A model generated the notes under the pieces. It searched no databases. It was not told the DNA's origin and saw only the letters and a list, made by a program, of their open reading frames with translations. A DNA stretch of 64,000 nt. Origin: G965247775 sp965247775 (GTDB taxonomy: Bacteria > Chloroflexota > Dehalococcoidia > Bin125). The DNA is taken from contig OZ252031.1 in the NCBI GenBank assembly GCA_965247775.1, positions 2,480,001 to 2,544,000 on the forward strand. The letters are read 5' to 3'. Shown here piece after piece: positions 33,231 to 42,398 of this stretch (position 1 is the first letter of the stretch; each line of letters opens with the position of its first letter). The translations under genes and the position numbers were made by a program.

Positions 33231-34154
33231 TCATCCGGGGCGGAAGAGCGGGCGCTCGGGGCGCGGCACCAGCATCCGCACGGCGGCGGGCTCCACCCGG
33301 ATCTCTGCGGCGGGAGTAGCGATCTCCCCATCCACCTGGAGGTCGGGAAGGGTCTCGCCGGGGACGGGGACCAGGCGCACGCAGCGGGCGCGGCGGAAGA
33401 GGACACGCGGCGACTCCAGATGCCGGCCGCGCAGGGTGAGGGGCAGCAAACGCAGCATGGGGATGAGCCCATAACCGAGGAAGGCGACGCAGTCGAGCAG
33501 GCCATCGACGGCGGAAGCGCGCGGGGTGACCCGGGACATGCCTCCGTAGTTGCGGGTGTTGCCGAGGACCAGCATGGAGGCGTCGATGCGCTGGGGCGGA
33601 TCGTCGTCGAAAGCAATGCCAAGACGGAATCCGGGGTACCGCCAGCCCGCGCGGATGCCGGCGACGATATAGGCGCTGGGGCCAAAGCGACGTTTCAGCG
33701 CCGGATTGACGGAGGCGACGGCATGAGCGTCGAAACCGAAACTGGCCATCAGCAGGAAGCGCCGCTCGCCGGCGCGCGCGAGGTCGATGGCGAGCGGCGC
33801 CGCCGCCAGCTGCGTGTTGAGGGCGGCAGCGTGGCCGCGGGGGATGCCGGCCTCGCGCGCCCAGACGTTCACGGTGCCCGCGGGAACCTGACCTACGATC
33901 GTCCGGGCGTCTTGGAGGCCGTTCAGGACCTCGTTGAGGATGCCATCGCCGCCGCAGGCGAAGATGATCTCCGCGCCCTCTTGCTCCGCCTCGCGGGCCA
34001 GGGCGGTCGCGGCGTCCGGCGCGTCGGTCCAGTGGAGGTGCGGGTCGAGGGCGAAGCGGGCGGCCGCCTCGTGGATGGCAGCCTCCAGGTCCCCGCGCTT
34101 GGAAACATGGCGGGCCAGGGGGTTGGCGATGAACACCGCTCGACGCAGCGGCAC
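33231..34154 (-). CDS. Diacylglycerol/lipid kinase family protein (YegS/BmrU-like)
   Basis: 307 aa. The N-terminal catalytic domain begins with FIANPLARHVSKRG, includes the nucleotide-binding ACGGDGILNEVLNGL near residue 67, and VPAGTVNVWAREAGIP near 92, which is the GTxNDFA-like motif of the family with VNV in place of NDF. The C-terminal beta-sandwich has FGFDAHAVASV and the QVDGE segment near residue 275. The family phosphorylates diacylglycerol or related lipids at the membrane. Starts at ATG. It overlaps no gene; convergent with recF. Confidence 0.87.
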   Translation of the reverse strand: MPLRRAVFIANPLARHVSKRGDLEAAIHEAAARFALDPHLHWTDAPDAATALAREAEQEGAEIIFACGGDGILNEVLNGLQDARTIVGQVPAGTVNVWAREAGIPRGHAAALNTQLAAAPLAIDLARAGERRFLLMASFGFDAHAVASVNPALKRRFGPSAYIVAGIRAGWRYPGFRLGIAFDDDPPQRIDASMLVLGNTRNYGGMSRVTPRASAVDGLLDCVAFLGYGLIPMLRLLPLTLRGRHLESPRVLFRRARCVRLVPVPGETLPDLQVDGEIATPAAEIRVEPAAVRMLVPRPERPLFRPG

Positions 34155-34347
34155 CGGGTCTCCTTGCGTGGGCCGCCCCGCCGAGGCGGCCGACTGGGTG
34201 CACGTTGACCGGGTCGCGACCGCCCGGGCATCATGCCCCGGCGGCGTACGCCATCCGCCGCCAGGCGGGGTGCGGCCCGTCCATGATGCCGCGCAGGCGG
34301 GACTACGGGAAGCTGGATCCGCCGGTCGCAGCCGGAAGGAGGGTGGA

Positions 34348-34824
34348 GTGCCCGAGTCGTTGGGCTGGAAACGGTTCGATCACTACAACATCGTGGTTCC
34401 GGACGCCGAGAAGGCGGTGGCCTTCCACCGCAAGCTCTTCGGGCTCGAAGAAGACCACTGGTTCAGATCGGAGGCGGAGGGGTTCCGGGGAGGCTTGCTC
34501 AACATGCCCCACGGCCAGGGGCAGGTGGAGATCATGGAGCCTCTGGGCGCGGATTCCTTCGTGCAAGGCTTCCTGGCGAAGCACGGACCGGGCGTGCACC
34601 ACATCACCATCGAGGTGGAGGACATCGACATCGCCGTCGCCTACCTGCGTGAGGAGATGGGGATCGAGCCCTACCGCGGGATCTGGTCGGATGGGGAATG
34701 GCGGCAGACGTTCATCCACCCGCGCGATGCGGGCGGCGTGCTGTACCAGTTGTTCGAGTGGCTGCCCGGCAAGGGCCCAGACGACCGCGTCACGGATCTG
34801 CAGCCGCCCGCCGCCAGCGACTGA
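34348..34824 (+). CDS. VOC/glyoxalase-superfamily protein (methylmalonyl-CoA epimerase-like)
   Basis: 158 aa, two beta-alpha-beta-beta-beta modules. Metal ligands of the VOC fold can be proposed: His in FDHYNIVVPD near residue 11, Glu in GQVEIMEPL near 61, His in GVHHITIEVEDID near 80-82, and Glu in LYQLFEW near 139. The pattern of paired modules with GPGVHHI resembles methylmalonyl-CoA epimerase and 4-hydroxyphenylpyruvate-dioxygenase-like proteins. The GTG start at 34348 has a very strong ribosome site, GGAAGGAGG, five bases upstream. No mutase genes are nearby, so the substrate is open. Confidence 0.82.
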   Translation: MPESLGWKRFDHYNIVVPDAEKAVAFHRKLFGLEEDHWFRSEAEGFRGGLLNMPHGQGQVEIMEPLGADSFVQGFLAKHGPGVHHITIEVEDIDIAVAYLREEMGIEPYRGIWSDGEWRQTFIHPRDAGGVLYQLFEWLPGKGPDDRVTDLQPPAASD

Positions 34825-34931
34825 GGCGCCGCGTGCGGATGGGGCGCGGCGGAGGCGCCTGGGTGCGGGACACCGGTAGACTAGCCTCGCGGCGGAAGAC
34901 GGCGGGGGCGCGCGCACGAACGGAGACCGGT

Positions 34932-35498
34932 ATGGGCGTGCGGGCGGAGGGGGGGGCGACGCTCCCAGCGCCGGAGCCCACGATCGTGGACGGCCGCTTC
35001 GTGCCGACGCGGGCGGTGCCGTTCAGCAGTGCCCTGGATGAACTGATCGCGGAGGTGCGGGGGGGGCACGCGCCCAACCTGGGCCGGTTTTGCGGCTACT
35101 GCTACACGCCGCTGGATTCGCAGCGCGCGGTCTGCCCCACCTGTGCGACCGCCGTGGCGGAGACGCCGCCGCGCGAGAAGATCTCGAGCACCCTGGCGCA
35201 GGCCTATACGGCCAAGCGCAAACGGGAGGCACGCTATGTGCACGGGGCGGCCTGGCTGGGGATCACGATCGGTACGGCGATCTCCGTGGGGCTGATCCTG
35301 GTGCTCCCGGGCTGGACGAAGGTCTTCGCGATCCTCTTCCTCATCGTCGGGTCCTATTACCTGGCCTCGTACCTGGGCAACGTGGCGGTCCAGGAGTACG
35401 CCTACCGGCGCGGCCTGCAGGCGTTCGCGCGGAGCTGGCAGGAGTTCCTGTCCCTGCGGGCACGGGGCGCCGTGGACGGTGAGTCGGGGGGGACCTAG
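34932..35498 (+). CDS. Zinc-ribbon membrane protein of unknown function
   Basis: 188 aa, no family recognised. Residues 1-45 are Gly/Ala/Pro-rich; a zinc-ribbon-like four-cysteine motif (CGYC near residue 54 and CPTC near 68) follows; then a basic stretch with KRKREARYV and two hydrophobic helices (about 108-127, GITIGTAISVGLILVLPGW, and about 130-150, FAILFLIVGSYYLASYLG). The C-terminus is a charged cytoplasmic helix, RRGLQAFARSWQEF. A small inner-membrane protein with a cytosolic ribbon is the simplest picture. ATG 34932 is used because the preceding sequence in frame is low-complexity. Confidence 0.75.
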   Translation: MGVRAEGGATLPAPEPTIVDGRFVPTRAVPFSSALDELIAEVRGGHAPNLGRFCGYCYTPLDSQRAVCPTCATAVAETPPREKISSTLAQAYTAKRKREARYVHGAAWLGITIGTAISVGLILVLPGWTKVFAILFLIVGSYYLASYLGNVAVQEYAYRRGLQAFARSWQEFLSLRARGAVDGESGGT

Positions 35499-35505
35499 GC
35501 CCCCC
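35486..35505. terminator. Hairpin between convergent genes
   Basis: A G6/C6 stem with an 8-base loop spans the end of the zinc-ribbon gene and the start of the gap before the K+ channel gene's stop. A likely shared terminator, without an obvious T-tract. Confidence 0.5.
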
Positions 35506-35524
35506 TCGTGCGACGCGTCAGGCC

Positions 35525-36613
35525 TCAGTCCGGGGGTGGCTCCTCCGCTCCGGCCTCGCCGGGGGGCGGGCCCGCGAAGGCGGAGAGCGCTTCGATCTCC
35601 TCCGGTGGGCCGTAGACCATGAGGGCGCTGCCCGCGCGGAGCCGCTCCGTCCCGTGCGGCCCGACGTTGAGCCGCCCCTCAGGATCGCGGACGCCGAGCA
35701 CCCCGATCGTGCGCTGCCCGAAGGCGTCGGCGATGGTAACGCCGTCCCAGTGGGAGGCGGCAGCGATATCGATCTGGGCGAGGACGGGACTAGCCTCATC
35801 GCTGTGGAGGACGGTCTCGGCGAAGTCCACGAGGGCCGGATGGAGGGTGGCGACGGCCATGCGGCGTCCGGCCAACTGGGTGGGAGAGATGATTCGGTCG
35901 GCGCCGGCCTGGATGAGCTTGGCCTCCGACTGGGGCTGAGCGGAGCGCGCGACGATGTACAGATCCTCGCGCATGCCCTTGGCGGTCAGGACGATGAAGG
36001 TGTTTTCGGCGTCGTTCTGGGTCGCCACGATGAGGGCGCGCGCCCGGTCGATGCCCGCGCGGCTGAGGACGTCGTTGCTGCTAGCGTCGCCTTGGAGGAC
36101 GAACCAGCCCCCTTCGCAGGCCTCGAAGGCGGCGGGATCGGGGTCGACGACCACGAACGGGTGCTTCCGCGCGGCGAGTTCGCCGGCGACTTCGCGGCCC
36201 ACGCGGCCGGCCCCACAAACGATGACATGATCCCGCAGGGCGTCGATGCGTTTGGTCATGCGCCAGGCCTCCAGATCCCGTTTCAGTTCGCCCTCGATCA
36301 CCAGGGCGGCGGCGGAGCCAACCACGTAGACGACGGCGCCGACGCCGAGGATGGAGAGGACGATCGTGAAGGTACGCCCGTCGCGGTCCAGGGGGTGGAT
36401 TTCCTCGAAGCCGATGGTCGTGACGGTGAGCACCGTCTGGTAGAGGGCGTCGAAAGGCGAGAAGTCCGCGATGGCCACATAGCCGGCTACCCCCGTGCCG
36501 ACCACGAGGAGCAGGGTGGCGAGGGAGAAGCGGAGTTGGCGCAGCGCGGGCCCGGCCGGGATCCGCCCCGCCAGGGTTACGCGCAGCCGGGCCCCGAGAG
36601 GGAGACGCGGCAT
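35525..36613 (-). CDS. Potassium channel with RCK (TrkA-N/TrkA-C) domains
   Basis: 362 aa. Two membrane helices (about residues 30-48, LATLLLVVGTGVAGYVAI, and about 90-112, LSILGVGAVVYVVGSAA) flank the pore loop, whose selectivity filter reads TVTTIGFEE, i.e. TIGF in place of TVGYG. Then comes a Rossmann-type TrkA-N domain starting VIVCGAGRVGREVAGELA near residue 132 with the acidic VVDPDP strand, and a TrkA-C domain (about 265-345) with ASHWDGVTIADAFGQ. This is the MthK/Kch layout: ligand-gated K+ conductance. Substrate K+ inferred from family. Confidence 0.9.
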   Translation of the reverse strand: MPRLPLGARLRVTLAGRIPAGPALRQLRFSLATLLLVVGTGVAGYVAIADFSPFDALYQTVLTVTTIGFEEIHPLDRDGRTFTIVLSILGVGAVVYVVGSAAALVIEGELKRDLEAWRMTKRIDALRDHVIVCGAGRVGREVAGELAARKHPFVVVDPDPAAFEACEGGWFVLQGDASSNDVLSRAGIDRARALIVATQNDAENTFIVLTAKGMREDLYIVARSAQPQSEAKLIQAGADRIISPTQLAGRRMAVATLHPALVDFAETVLHSDEASPVLAQIDIAAASHWDGVTIADAFGQRTIGVLGVRDPEGRLNVGPHGTERLRAGSALMVYGPPEEIEALSAFAGPPPGEAGAEEPPPD

Positions 36614-36645
36614 GGGCGGCGCGGGCCTTCGCCCGGCGGCTCCGC

Positions 36646-38814
36646 TCAGGCCGAGCGCACGTTGGTGCGCTTGTTGTTGACGAAGTCGACGAGGATGTAC
36701 TCCCCGAGCTGGTCGGGCGTGGTGTAGAAGACGCGCCCCCGGTTGATCTTCGCGACCTGATTGACGAACTCCTTCAGGTAGTAATTGCGGTCCAGCATGA
36801 AGATGTTCATCACGATGTCCTTCTTGGTGCAGTTGCGCACCTCTTTGAGGGTCTCGCGAATCGTGATCGGGCTGGGCGGATACGCGAAGTGGCTGATGCC
36901 GCGCTCCAGGTGGGCGGTGGGTTCGCCGTCCGAGATCATGATGATCTGGCGCGTGCCCACGTTGTGCTTGGCGAGCAGGCGCTGGGCGATGATCAGGGCA
37001 TGGTGCATGTTGGTACCCAGCACGGTCTCATCCCAGCGCGCGTAGGGAAGGTCCTCGGTCTTGAGTTCGCGGGCGTAGGCGCTGAACCCCACCAGGTACA
37101 GACTGTCGCGCGGGTATTGCATGCGGATCAGGTTGTTGAGGGCCAAGGCCACCTTCTTGGCGGCCTGGAAGGAGCCGCGCAGAGCCATGGACCAGGAGAG
37201 GTCCAGCATCAGGACCGTCGCGGTCTGGGTCAGGGTCTCGGCACGGTAGACCTCGAAATCATCGGCGGCGAGGGTGACGGGGACCGAGGGTCCGCCGCGG
37301 TGCATGGCGTTCATGATCGTCTGGCGCAGGTCCAGGTGGAACGGATCGCCGAATTCGTAGCGCTTGCTGTCGTCGGCGCGTTCCCCGTAGCGACCGAACT
37401 CGGCAACGTTGTGCTTGCCGAAGCTCTGGTGCTTGAGGTTCGCGTAGATCTCGGCCAGCGCCCGCTGCCCGATCTTGCGGTTGCCTCGGGGGGTGAGTTC
37501 CCAGGCGTTTCCCTTCTTACGGATGTAGCCGGCGTCTTCCAGGATCTCGAGCAGGTGTTTGAGCTGATCGAGGGTGTTACGGGCCTCCTCACCCAATAGC
37601 TCCTCCAGCTTGTCCGCCTCGATCTCGTCCAGGTCGCCGCCGTACTGCGTGCGCTCCAGCTGGCGCTCAATGGCATCCATGTCTTGCATGTCGGCCATGA
37701 GGTGCATGGCCGCCTGCAGGTCCAGCTCCTCTTCGCCGCGGAATGGGTATTGGTTGCGAAGGTCGCGCGAAGGCATGAGGGCTTCGAGGTTGGCGGCGAG
37801 TTCCCCCAACTGCTGCTGCATGCTGGGATCGCCGAGGCGGTCCGCGAGGAGGCCTTGGATCTGCTCCCGCATCTCGCCGGGCAGGGAGTCCATCAGATTT
37901 TGCATCGCCGCCGCCTGGCGCTGCATCTGCTCCAGGAGTTCGTCCAGGGACTGTGGCGGGGCGTCGCCGAAGAGATCGCCGTATTTCGCCATGAAGGCGT
38001 CGAAGTCGGGCTCCTCTCCGGCCAGGCGCTGGCGCAGCATCTCATTCAGGTCGCGGACCATCTCCTGGAGGCGGTCCATGTCCTGCGGGGACATGTTCTG
38101 GATGGACTGGGAGAGATCCTGGAAGAACGCGTTGAGCATCTGCTGCTTGAGCGAGTCCAGGAGTTCCTGATACTTGGCGGCGGCCTCCGGATTCAGGAAC
38201 TCGTAGTCCTGCAGGCCCCGCATACGGCCGGGGGGGTCGTCCGGGAGATCGTCGAGGAAGTTCTGCTTGCGCTCCACGATCGTGCGGAGCATGTCCTGGA
38301 ATTCGCCGCCGCCGCTCGCGCCGGAGGCGGCTTGGCCGCCCCCACCCTGGCCTTGCTGGCCCTCGTCTCGCGCCCCGCTTTGGGCGCCGGCGTCCGTGCC
38401 TTCGTCGCCGTCGGCGCCGCCGTCCGTGTCGCTGAGGGCATCGGTGGGCGCGCCCTCCGCGCCGGCGTCGTCTGACGCCGCAGCGGCATCCTCGAGCCGA
38501 TCGTCCAGGGTGTCGCGCTCCATGTCGACGATTTCGTCGATCTGGCGCTGGATGTCGTCGAAGACGGAGTTGAGGTCAAAGCGGTCCAAGGCCTGGCGGC
38601 GGCGCTGGCGCAGCTGCTGCAGGAGGTCCCGCAGGCCCTGCGTGCGCATGCCCTCGGGCGAGCGCAGGCCGCGCTGCATTAGGTTGCGCAGGGCGTGCTG
38701 GAGATCCCCGAAGTTCATCAGGTCGTCCGTAAGGCCGCCCAGCACGTCGTCGGGGTCCAGGACGGGGATGTCTTGCGTGCCGTCCCACTGGCTGTAGCGG
38801 TAGTGGAGGCTCAT
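36646..38814 (-). CDS. VWA-domain protein partnered with a MoxR-type ATPase
   Basis: 722 aa cytoplasmic protein. The C-terminal von Willebrand A domain starts near residue 535 (TATVLMLDLSWSMALRG) with the MIDAS motif DLSWS, and the later metal loops TVLGTNMHHAL and IIMISDGEPTAH. The N-terminal 450 residues are mainly charged helices, with Gln/Met-rich stretches (LLQQLRQRRRQALDRFD, FQDLSQSIQNMSPQDM) and an acidic Asp/Gly/Ala linker near residues 112-165. The gene lies 66 bases downstream of the ATPase gene on the same strand. Such VWA/MoxR pairs act as metal-chelatase-like or maturation chaperones; the client here is unknown. Confidence 0.87.
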   Translation of the reverse strand: MSLHYRYSQWDGTQDIPVLDPDDVLGGLTDDLMNFGDLQHALRNLMQRGLRSPEGMRTQGLRDLLQQLRQRRRQALDRFDLNSVFDDIQRQIDEIVDMERDTLDDRLEDAAAASDDAGAEGAPTDALSDTDGGADGDEGTDAGAQSGARDEGQQGQGGGGQAASGASGGGEFQDMLRTIVERKQNFLDDLPDDPPGRMRGLQDYEFLNPEAAAKYQELLDSLKQQMLNAFFQDLSQSIQNMSPQDMDRLQEMVRDLNEMLRQRLAGEEPDFDAFMAKYGDLFGDAPPQSLDELLEQMQRQAAAMQNLMDSLPGEMREQIQGLLADRLGDPSMQQQLGELAANLEALMPSRDLRNQYPFRGEEELDLQAAMHLMADMQDMDAIERQLERTQYGGDLDEIEADKLEELLGEEARNTLDQLKHLLEILEDAGYIRKKGNAWELTPRGNRKIGQRALAEIYANLKHQSFGKHNVAEFGRYGERADDSKRYEFGDPFHLDLRQTIMNAMHRGGPSVPVTLAADDFEVYRAETLTQTATVLMLDLSWSMALRGSFQAAKKVALALNNLIRMQYPRDSLYLVGFSAYARELKTEDLPYARWDETVLGTNMHHALIIAQRLLAKHNVGTRQIIMISDGEPTAHLERGISHFAYPPSPITIRETLKEVRNCTKKDIVMNIFMLDRNYYLKEFVNQVAKINRGRVFYTTPDQLGEYILVDFVNNKRTNVRSA

Positions 38815-38880
38815 ACGACGTCCTCTGCGCTGGTGCGTCGGCGGCCCACGCCTCGGTGAGGCGGCCGGGGCGGCGAGTGC

Positions 38881-40293
38881 TCAGCCGCGGTACTGAATGC
38901 GCCCGCCGACCTGATCCCTGTTGAGACGCTTGTTGAGATGCAGTCCCTCGAAGAGGAACTCAATGGCGGCGGCGACATCGGCGGCGTCCTCCCCGACATC
39001 GAGGCTCCCCAGGGCTTCCCGAAGGCCCTCGACCACCTGCAGCAGGGGAGGGTAGTCCGCCGCGGGCATGTTCTCGCCGACCTCCACGGACAGGCCGGTC
39101 TTGAAGCCGCCGACGAGTTCCTCCAGCTCCGCTACGTTGAAGCGGCGATTGAAGACCGCGGCCACCGCGCCCTGCAGCAGCTTCTCCAGCACCTGCTCAT
39201 CCTTGCCCTCTTCGACGGTCTCCATCTCCAGCTTGCCCTGGATGGCGGGAACGAGGTGGGGAAGGTCGCTGACGCGGGGAACCACGCGGGACTCGCCCAG
39301 GAGGATGCCGCGTCGGGCTGCGTTCGCCCGGAGCGTCTCCACGCCAGCGATGGAGGCGCGGACGGAGACCCCTGAGCGCTGGCTGATGTCGGGGCTGCGA
39401 CGGGCGAGGCGGGTGGTCTCCGCCACGATCTCCTCCATGTAGTCGGGGAGGTTGAACTGGAGGTCGGCGATCTCCAGCCGCGCCGCCTCCTGCCGCATGA
39501 TGGCGATCTCGGTGGCGACGTCGCTGGGGTAGTGGGTGCGAACCTGCGCGCCATAGCGGTCCTTGAGCGGCGTGATGATCCGCCCGCGGTTGGTGTAATC
39601 CTCCGGGTTGGCGCTGGCCACGATGAGCACGTCCAGGGGCAGGCGCACACGGAAGCCGCGGATCTGGACGTCGCGCTCTTCCATGATGTTGAGCAGGCCC
39701 ACCTGGATCCGCTCGGCGAGGTCGGGCAGTTCGTTGATGCAGAAGATGCCGCGGTTGGTGCGGGGCACCAGGCCGTAGTGGATGGTGAGTTCGTCGGAGA
39801 GGTAGCGACCCTCGGCGACCTTGATCGGGTCCACCTCCCCGATCAGATCGGCGATGGTGATGTCCGGCGTGGCGAGCTTCTCGCCGTAGCGCTCGTCCGG
39901 GCGGAGCCAGCGCAGGGGAGCAGCGTCGCCCCGGTCCGCGATCAACCGGCGGCCGGCCGCGGAGATGGGGGCGAAGGGGTTCTCGGGGATTTCGGGGCCG
40001 TCGAGGACGGGCAGCCCGTCGTCGAGAAGCGCGGCGAGGGCTCGCATGATGCGGCTCTTGGCCTGGCCGCGTTCGCCCAGCAGGATGATGTCCTGACCCG
40101 CGAGCAGGGCGTTCTCTAGGGCGGGGACCACGGTGTCGTCGTAGCCCTGGATGCGGGGGAACACCGGCTCACCCGAGCGCAGGCGCGCCACGAGGTTGCG
40201 GCGCAATTCGTCCCGCACGCTGACGGGCACATAGCCGCTCTGGCGCAGTTCTCCCACGGTCTGTGGCTGAGCCTTGGCGGCTTGTCCGGCCAC
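38881..40293 (-). CDS. Magnesium-chelatase/MoxR-like AAA+ ATPase
   Basis: 470 aa. Walker A is LLGERGQAKSRI near residue 72, with GQAKS in place of the common GxGKS. Walker B/helix 2 region is GIFCINELPDL near 183, the presensor hairpin DVQIRGFRVRLPLDVLIVASANPEDY near 207 contains sensor 1 (N), and an Arg-finger candidate is in KDRYGAQVRTHYP. The pre-Walker region with GYDDTVVPALENALLAG matches ChlI/BchI-type ATPases. The C-terminal 150 residues are helical. Together with the VWA gene it resembles the ChlI/ChlD relation, but no porphyrin or cobalamin chelatase large subunit is nearby. Confidence 0.88.
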   Translation of the reverse strand: MAGQAAKAQPQTVGELRQSGYVPVSVRDELRRNLVARLRSGEPVFPRIQGYDDTVVPALENALLAGQDIILLGERGQAKSRIMRALAALLDDGLPVLDGPEIPENPFAPISAAGRRLIADRGDAAPLRWLRPDERYGEKLATPDITIADLIGEVDPIKVAEGRYLSDELTIHYGLVPRTNRGIFCINELPDLAERIQVGLLNIMEERDVQIRGFRVRLPLDVLIVASANPEDYTNRGRIITPLKDRYGAQVRTHYPSDVATEIAIMRQEAARLEIADLQFNLPDYMEEIVAETTRLARRSPDISQRSGVSVRASIAGVETLRANAARRGILLGESRVVPRVSDLPHLVPAIQGKLEMETVEEGKDEQVLEKLLQGAVAAVFNRRFNVAELEELVGGFKTGLSVEVGENMPAADYPPLLQVVEGLREALGSLDVGEDAADVAAAIEFLFEGLHLNKRLNRDQVGGRIQYRG

Positions 40294-40362
40294 GATCTGT
40301 CCTTCCCTCGCACCCGCCCCGGATTGGCGACGCCCGGGGCGCGTCGTGAGGGCAGGCGGCGC

Positions 40363-41409
40363 TCAGGGCTCCCGGGTCAGAACCCGGAGCGCCTCATCAC
40401 GATGGAACCGGGGAAGAGCACGGGAGCCATCTGGCGCGACAAGTATAGCGGTTGCCCGGCTGGGGCCCGGGGAATCGCGGAAGCCGCCGATGCGGGCGGC
40501 GGAGTAACCGGCGCCCTGGAGGTGAGCGAGGAGCGGACCGGCGTGCGCACGATCGACACTGCACAGCAACGAGCCGGAGGCGAGGAGGCCGAGCCAGTCG
40601 AGGTCCAGGGCCGCGGCGATCCGGGCAGTCGCGGGGTGGCAGAGGATCGCCTCGGCATGAAGCTCAAGGCCGAGGCCGGCCGAGGCCGCCATCTCCCAGC
40701 AGGCGCTGGCGATCCCGCCTTCGGTCGGGTCATGCAGGGCATGAAGGCCGGTCTGGCCCCAGCAGGCGCGCGCCGCGGCCACGACGCTGATTCCGGGATC
40801 CTCAATGAGCGCGGCGGCGGCGGCGATCTCCGGCTCCCTGAGGGCGGCAGCCAGGGCCGGGCTGCGCAAACGGGCGCGCGCCTGGTGGGCGAGGAGGGCC
40901 GTGCCTTCAATGGCGACGCGACCAACCTGGATCAGGGCGTCGCCGGGGCGGGTCGCGTCGGAGCGGTAGAGGCGGTCAAGCGGGGCTTCGCCCACCATCG
41001 TGCCGGCGATGACGGGGCGGACAACGGCATCGCTGACCTCGGTGTGTCCGCCCACCAGGAGCGCCCCGACGGCGGCGCAAGCCTCGCGGAGATCCTGGAA
41101 GAGGGCGTCGACTGCGATCGGATCGGTGTCTGGAGGGAGGAGGATCGTGGCCAGGAAGAAGCGGGGATCGGCGCCCAGGCAGACGACATCGTTGGCGTTG
41201 ACGTGTACGGCCGCGGCGCCGAGCCCAGCCGGCGCGAACGAGATGGGGTCAGCAGCGAGGACCAGGTAGCGGTCGGGCAGCCGGACGACGGCGGCGTCGC
41301 GGCCGGGCCCGGGGCCCAGGACCACACGGTCGTCACTGGGCTGGAGGCGCGTGGGCAGGGAGGCGAGAAGGCTGGCGAGATGCTCGGGGTCCAGCTTGCC
41401 TTGCCGCAC
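40363..41409 (-). CDS. AIR synthase-related (PurM/ThiL/HypE-fold) protein
   Basis: 348 aa ATP-dependent kinase/synthase fold. The N-terminal half has GRDAAVVRLPDRYLVLAADPIS and HVNANDVVCLGADPRFFLATILLP, with GGHTEVSDAVVRPVIAGTMVG, all shared by the PurM superfamily. The C-terminal half has LHDPTEGGIASACWEMA near residue 235. It lacks the C-terminal cysteine tail of HypE and the N-terminal Sec/Cys motif of SelD, so neither assignment fits; ThiL is also not clear. GTG 41409 is chosen because GGAG lies seven bases ahead; a GTG at 41496 is in frame but lacks a ribosome site. The reaction is unknown. Confidence 0.8.
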   Translation of the reverse strand: MRQGKLDPEHLASLLASLPTRLQPSDDRVVLGPGPGRDAAVVRLPDRYLVLAADPISFAPAGLGAAAVHVNANDVVCLGADPRFFLATILLPPDTDPIAVDALFQDLREACAAVGALLVGGHTEVSDAVVRPVIAGTMVGEAPLDRLYRSDATRPGDALIQVGRVAIEGTALLAHQARARLRSPALAAALREPEIAAAAALIEDPGISVVAAARACWGQTGLHALHDPTEGGIASACWEMAASAGLGLELHAEAILCHPATARIAAALDLDWLGLLASGSLLCSVDRAHAGPLLAHLQGAGYSAARIGGFRDSPGPSRATAILVAPDGSRALPRFHRDEALRVLTREP

Positions 41410-41676
41410 GGCGGCGCTCCGCTCTGGGGCCCATGGTACGGGCGGGAAGGGCGGCGAGAGCGGACGCTTTACGCAGGTCGATCCGCGGGCACACACCGCG
41501 CTGACGCGGCGGGCCGAGGCTGATCACGGCGCGAGGTCCGCCCCAGCGGCCGCCGCGCGGCAGGGACGGAGGGCTGCGGAGCCGAGAGGGGGCGCTGTGC
41601 TGGATACACTACGACCAACAACGGGTTGGCGCGGGCTCCGGGCGTAGAGGCTCACGTCCCCGGGGGGGGTGAGGCG

Positions 41677-42360
41677 ATGAAGACGGTCTTGGTGGTGGAT
41701 GACGAGGAGAACATCCGCGAGCTGGCCACGCTGTACCTGGAAAAGGAGGGCTACTGGGTGCAAACCGCGTCGGACGGGGCCGAGGCCCTGGAGGCGGTGC
41801 GCGCGCATGAGCCGGACCTGATCGTGCTGGACGTGATGATGCCGGAATTGGACGGCCTGGAGGTCTGCCGAATGATTCGCAAGGGCTCGGACGTCCCGAT
41901 CCTGATGCTCACGGCCCGCGCGGAAGATGTGGACAAGATCGTCGGACTGGAACTGGGGGCCGACGACTATCTGGGCAAGCCCTTCAACCCCCGGGAGCTG
42001 ACGGCGCGCGTGAAGGCGATCTTGCGCCGGGCCGAGGGTGGCGGCGGGCCCGCGCGCGTCAGGGTCTCCGTAGGGACGCTGTCGATCGACTGGCAGCGGC
42101 GGGAAGCCGAGATCGCGGGCGAGGCGCTCACGCTGCGTACGAAGGAGTTCGACCTGCTGCGAGCGCTGGCGGAGCATGAAGGCGTCGTGCTGACGCGGGA
42201 GCAGTTGCTGGAGCGGGTTTGGGGCTATGACTACTTCGGCGAAACGCGCACGGTGGACGTCCACGTGACGCAGGTGCGGCGCAAGCTGGGCGAGCGGGGC
42301 GTGGCCATCCAGACCGTGCGGGGTGTGGGCTACAAGCTGGTCGCGAGCGAGGCGCCGTAA
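41677..42360 (+). CDS. OmpR/PhoB-family response regulator
   Basis: 227 aa. Receiver domain (1-120) with the acidic pair in VVDDEENIREL, the phospho-acceptor Asp in LIVLDVMMPELDG near residue 52, Thr in MLTARAE, and Lys in GKPFNPREL. The C-terminal winged-helix domain (130-225) has LTLRTKEFDLLRALAEH, LTREQLLERVWGYDYFGETRTVDVHVTQVRRKL and a QTVRGVGYKL ending. ATG 41677 begins right at the first strand and follows GAGG. The sensor kinase gene starts 38 bases downstream, so the two form a two-component system. Signal unknown. Confidence 0.93.
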   Translation: MKTVLVVDDEENIRELATLYLEKEGYWVQTASDGAEALEAVRAHEPDLIVLDVMMPELDGLEVCRMIRKGSDVPILMLTARAEDVDKIVGLELGADDYLGKPFNPRELTARVKAILRRAEGGGGPARVRVSVGTLSIDWQRREAEIAGEALTLRTKEFDLLRALAEHEGVVLTREQLLERVWGYDYFGETRTVDVHVTQVRRKLGERGVAIQTVRGVGYKLVASEAP

Positions 42361-42398
42361 ATGGCGGCGGCAGCGCGGCCTCGGGCGCGCGGGGCGTC

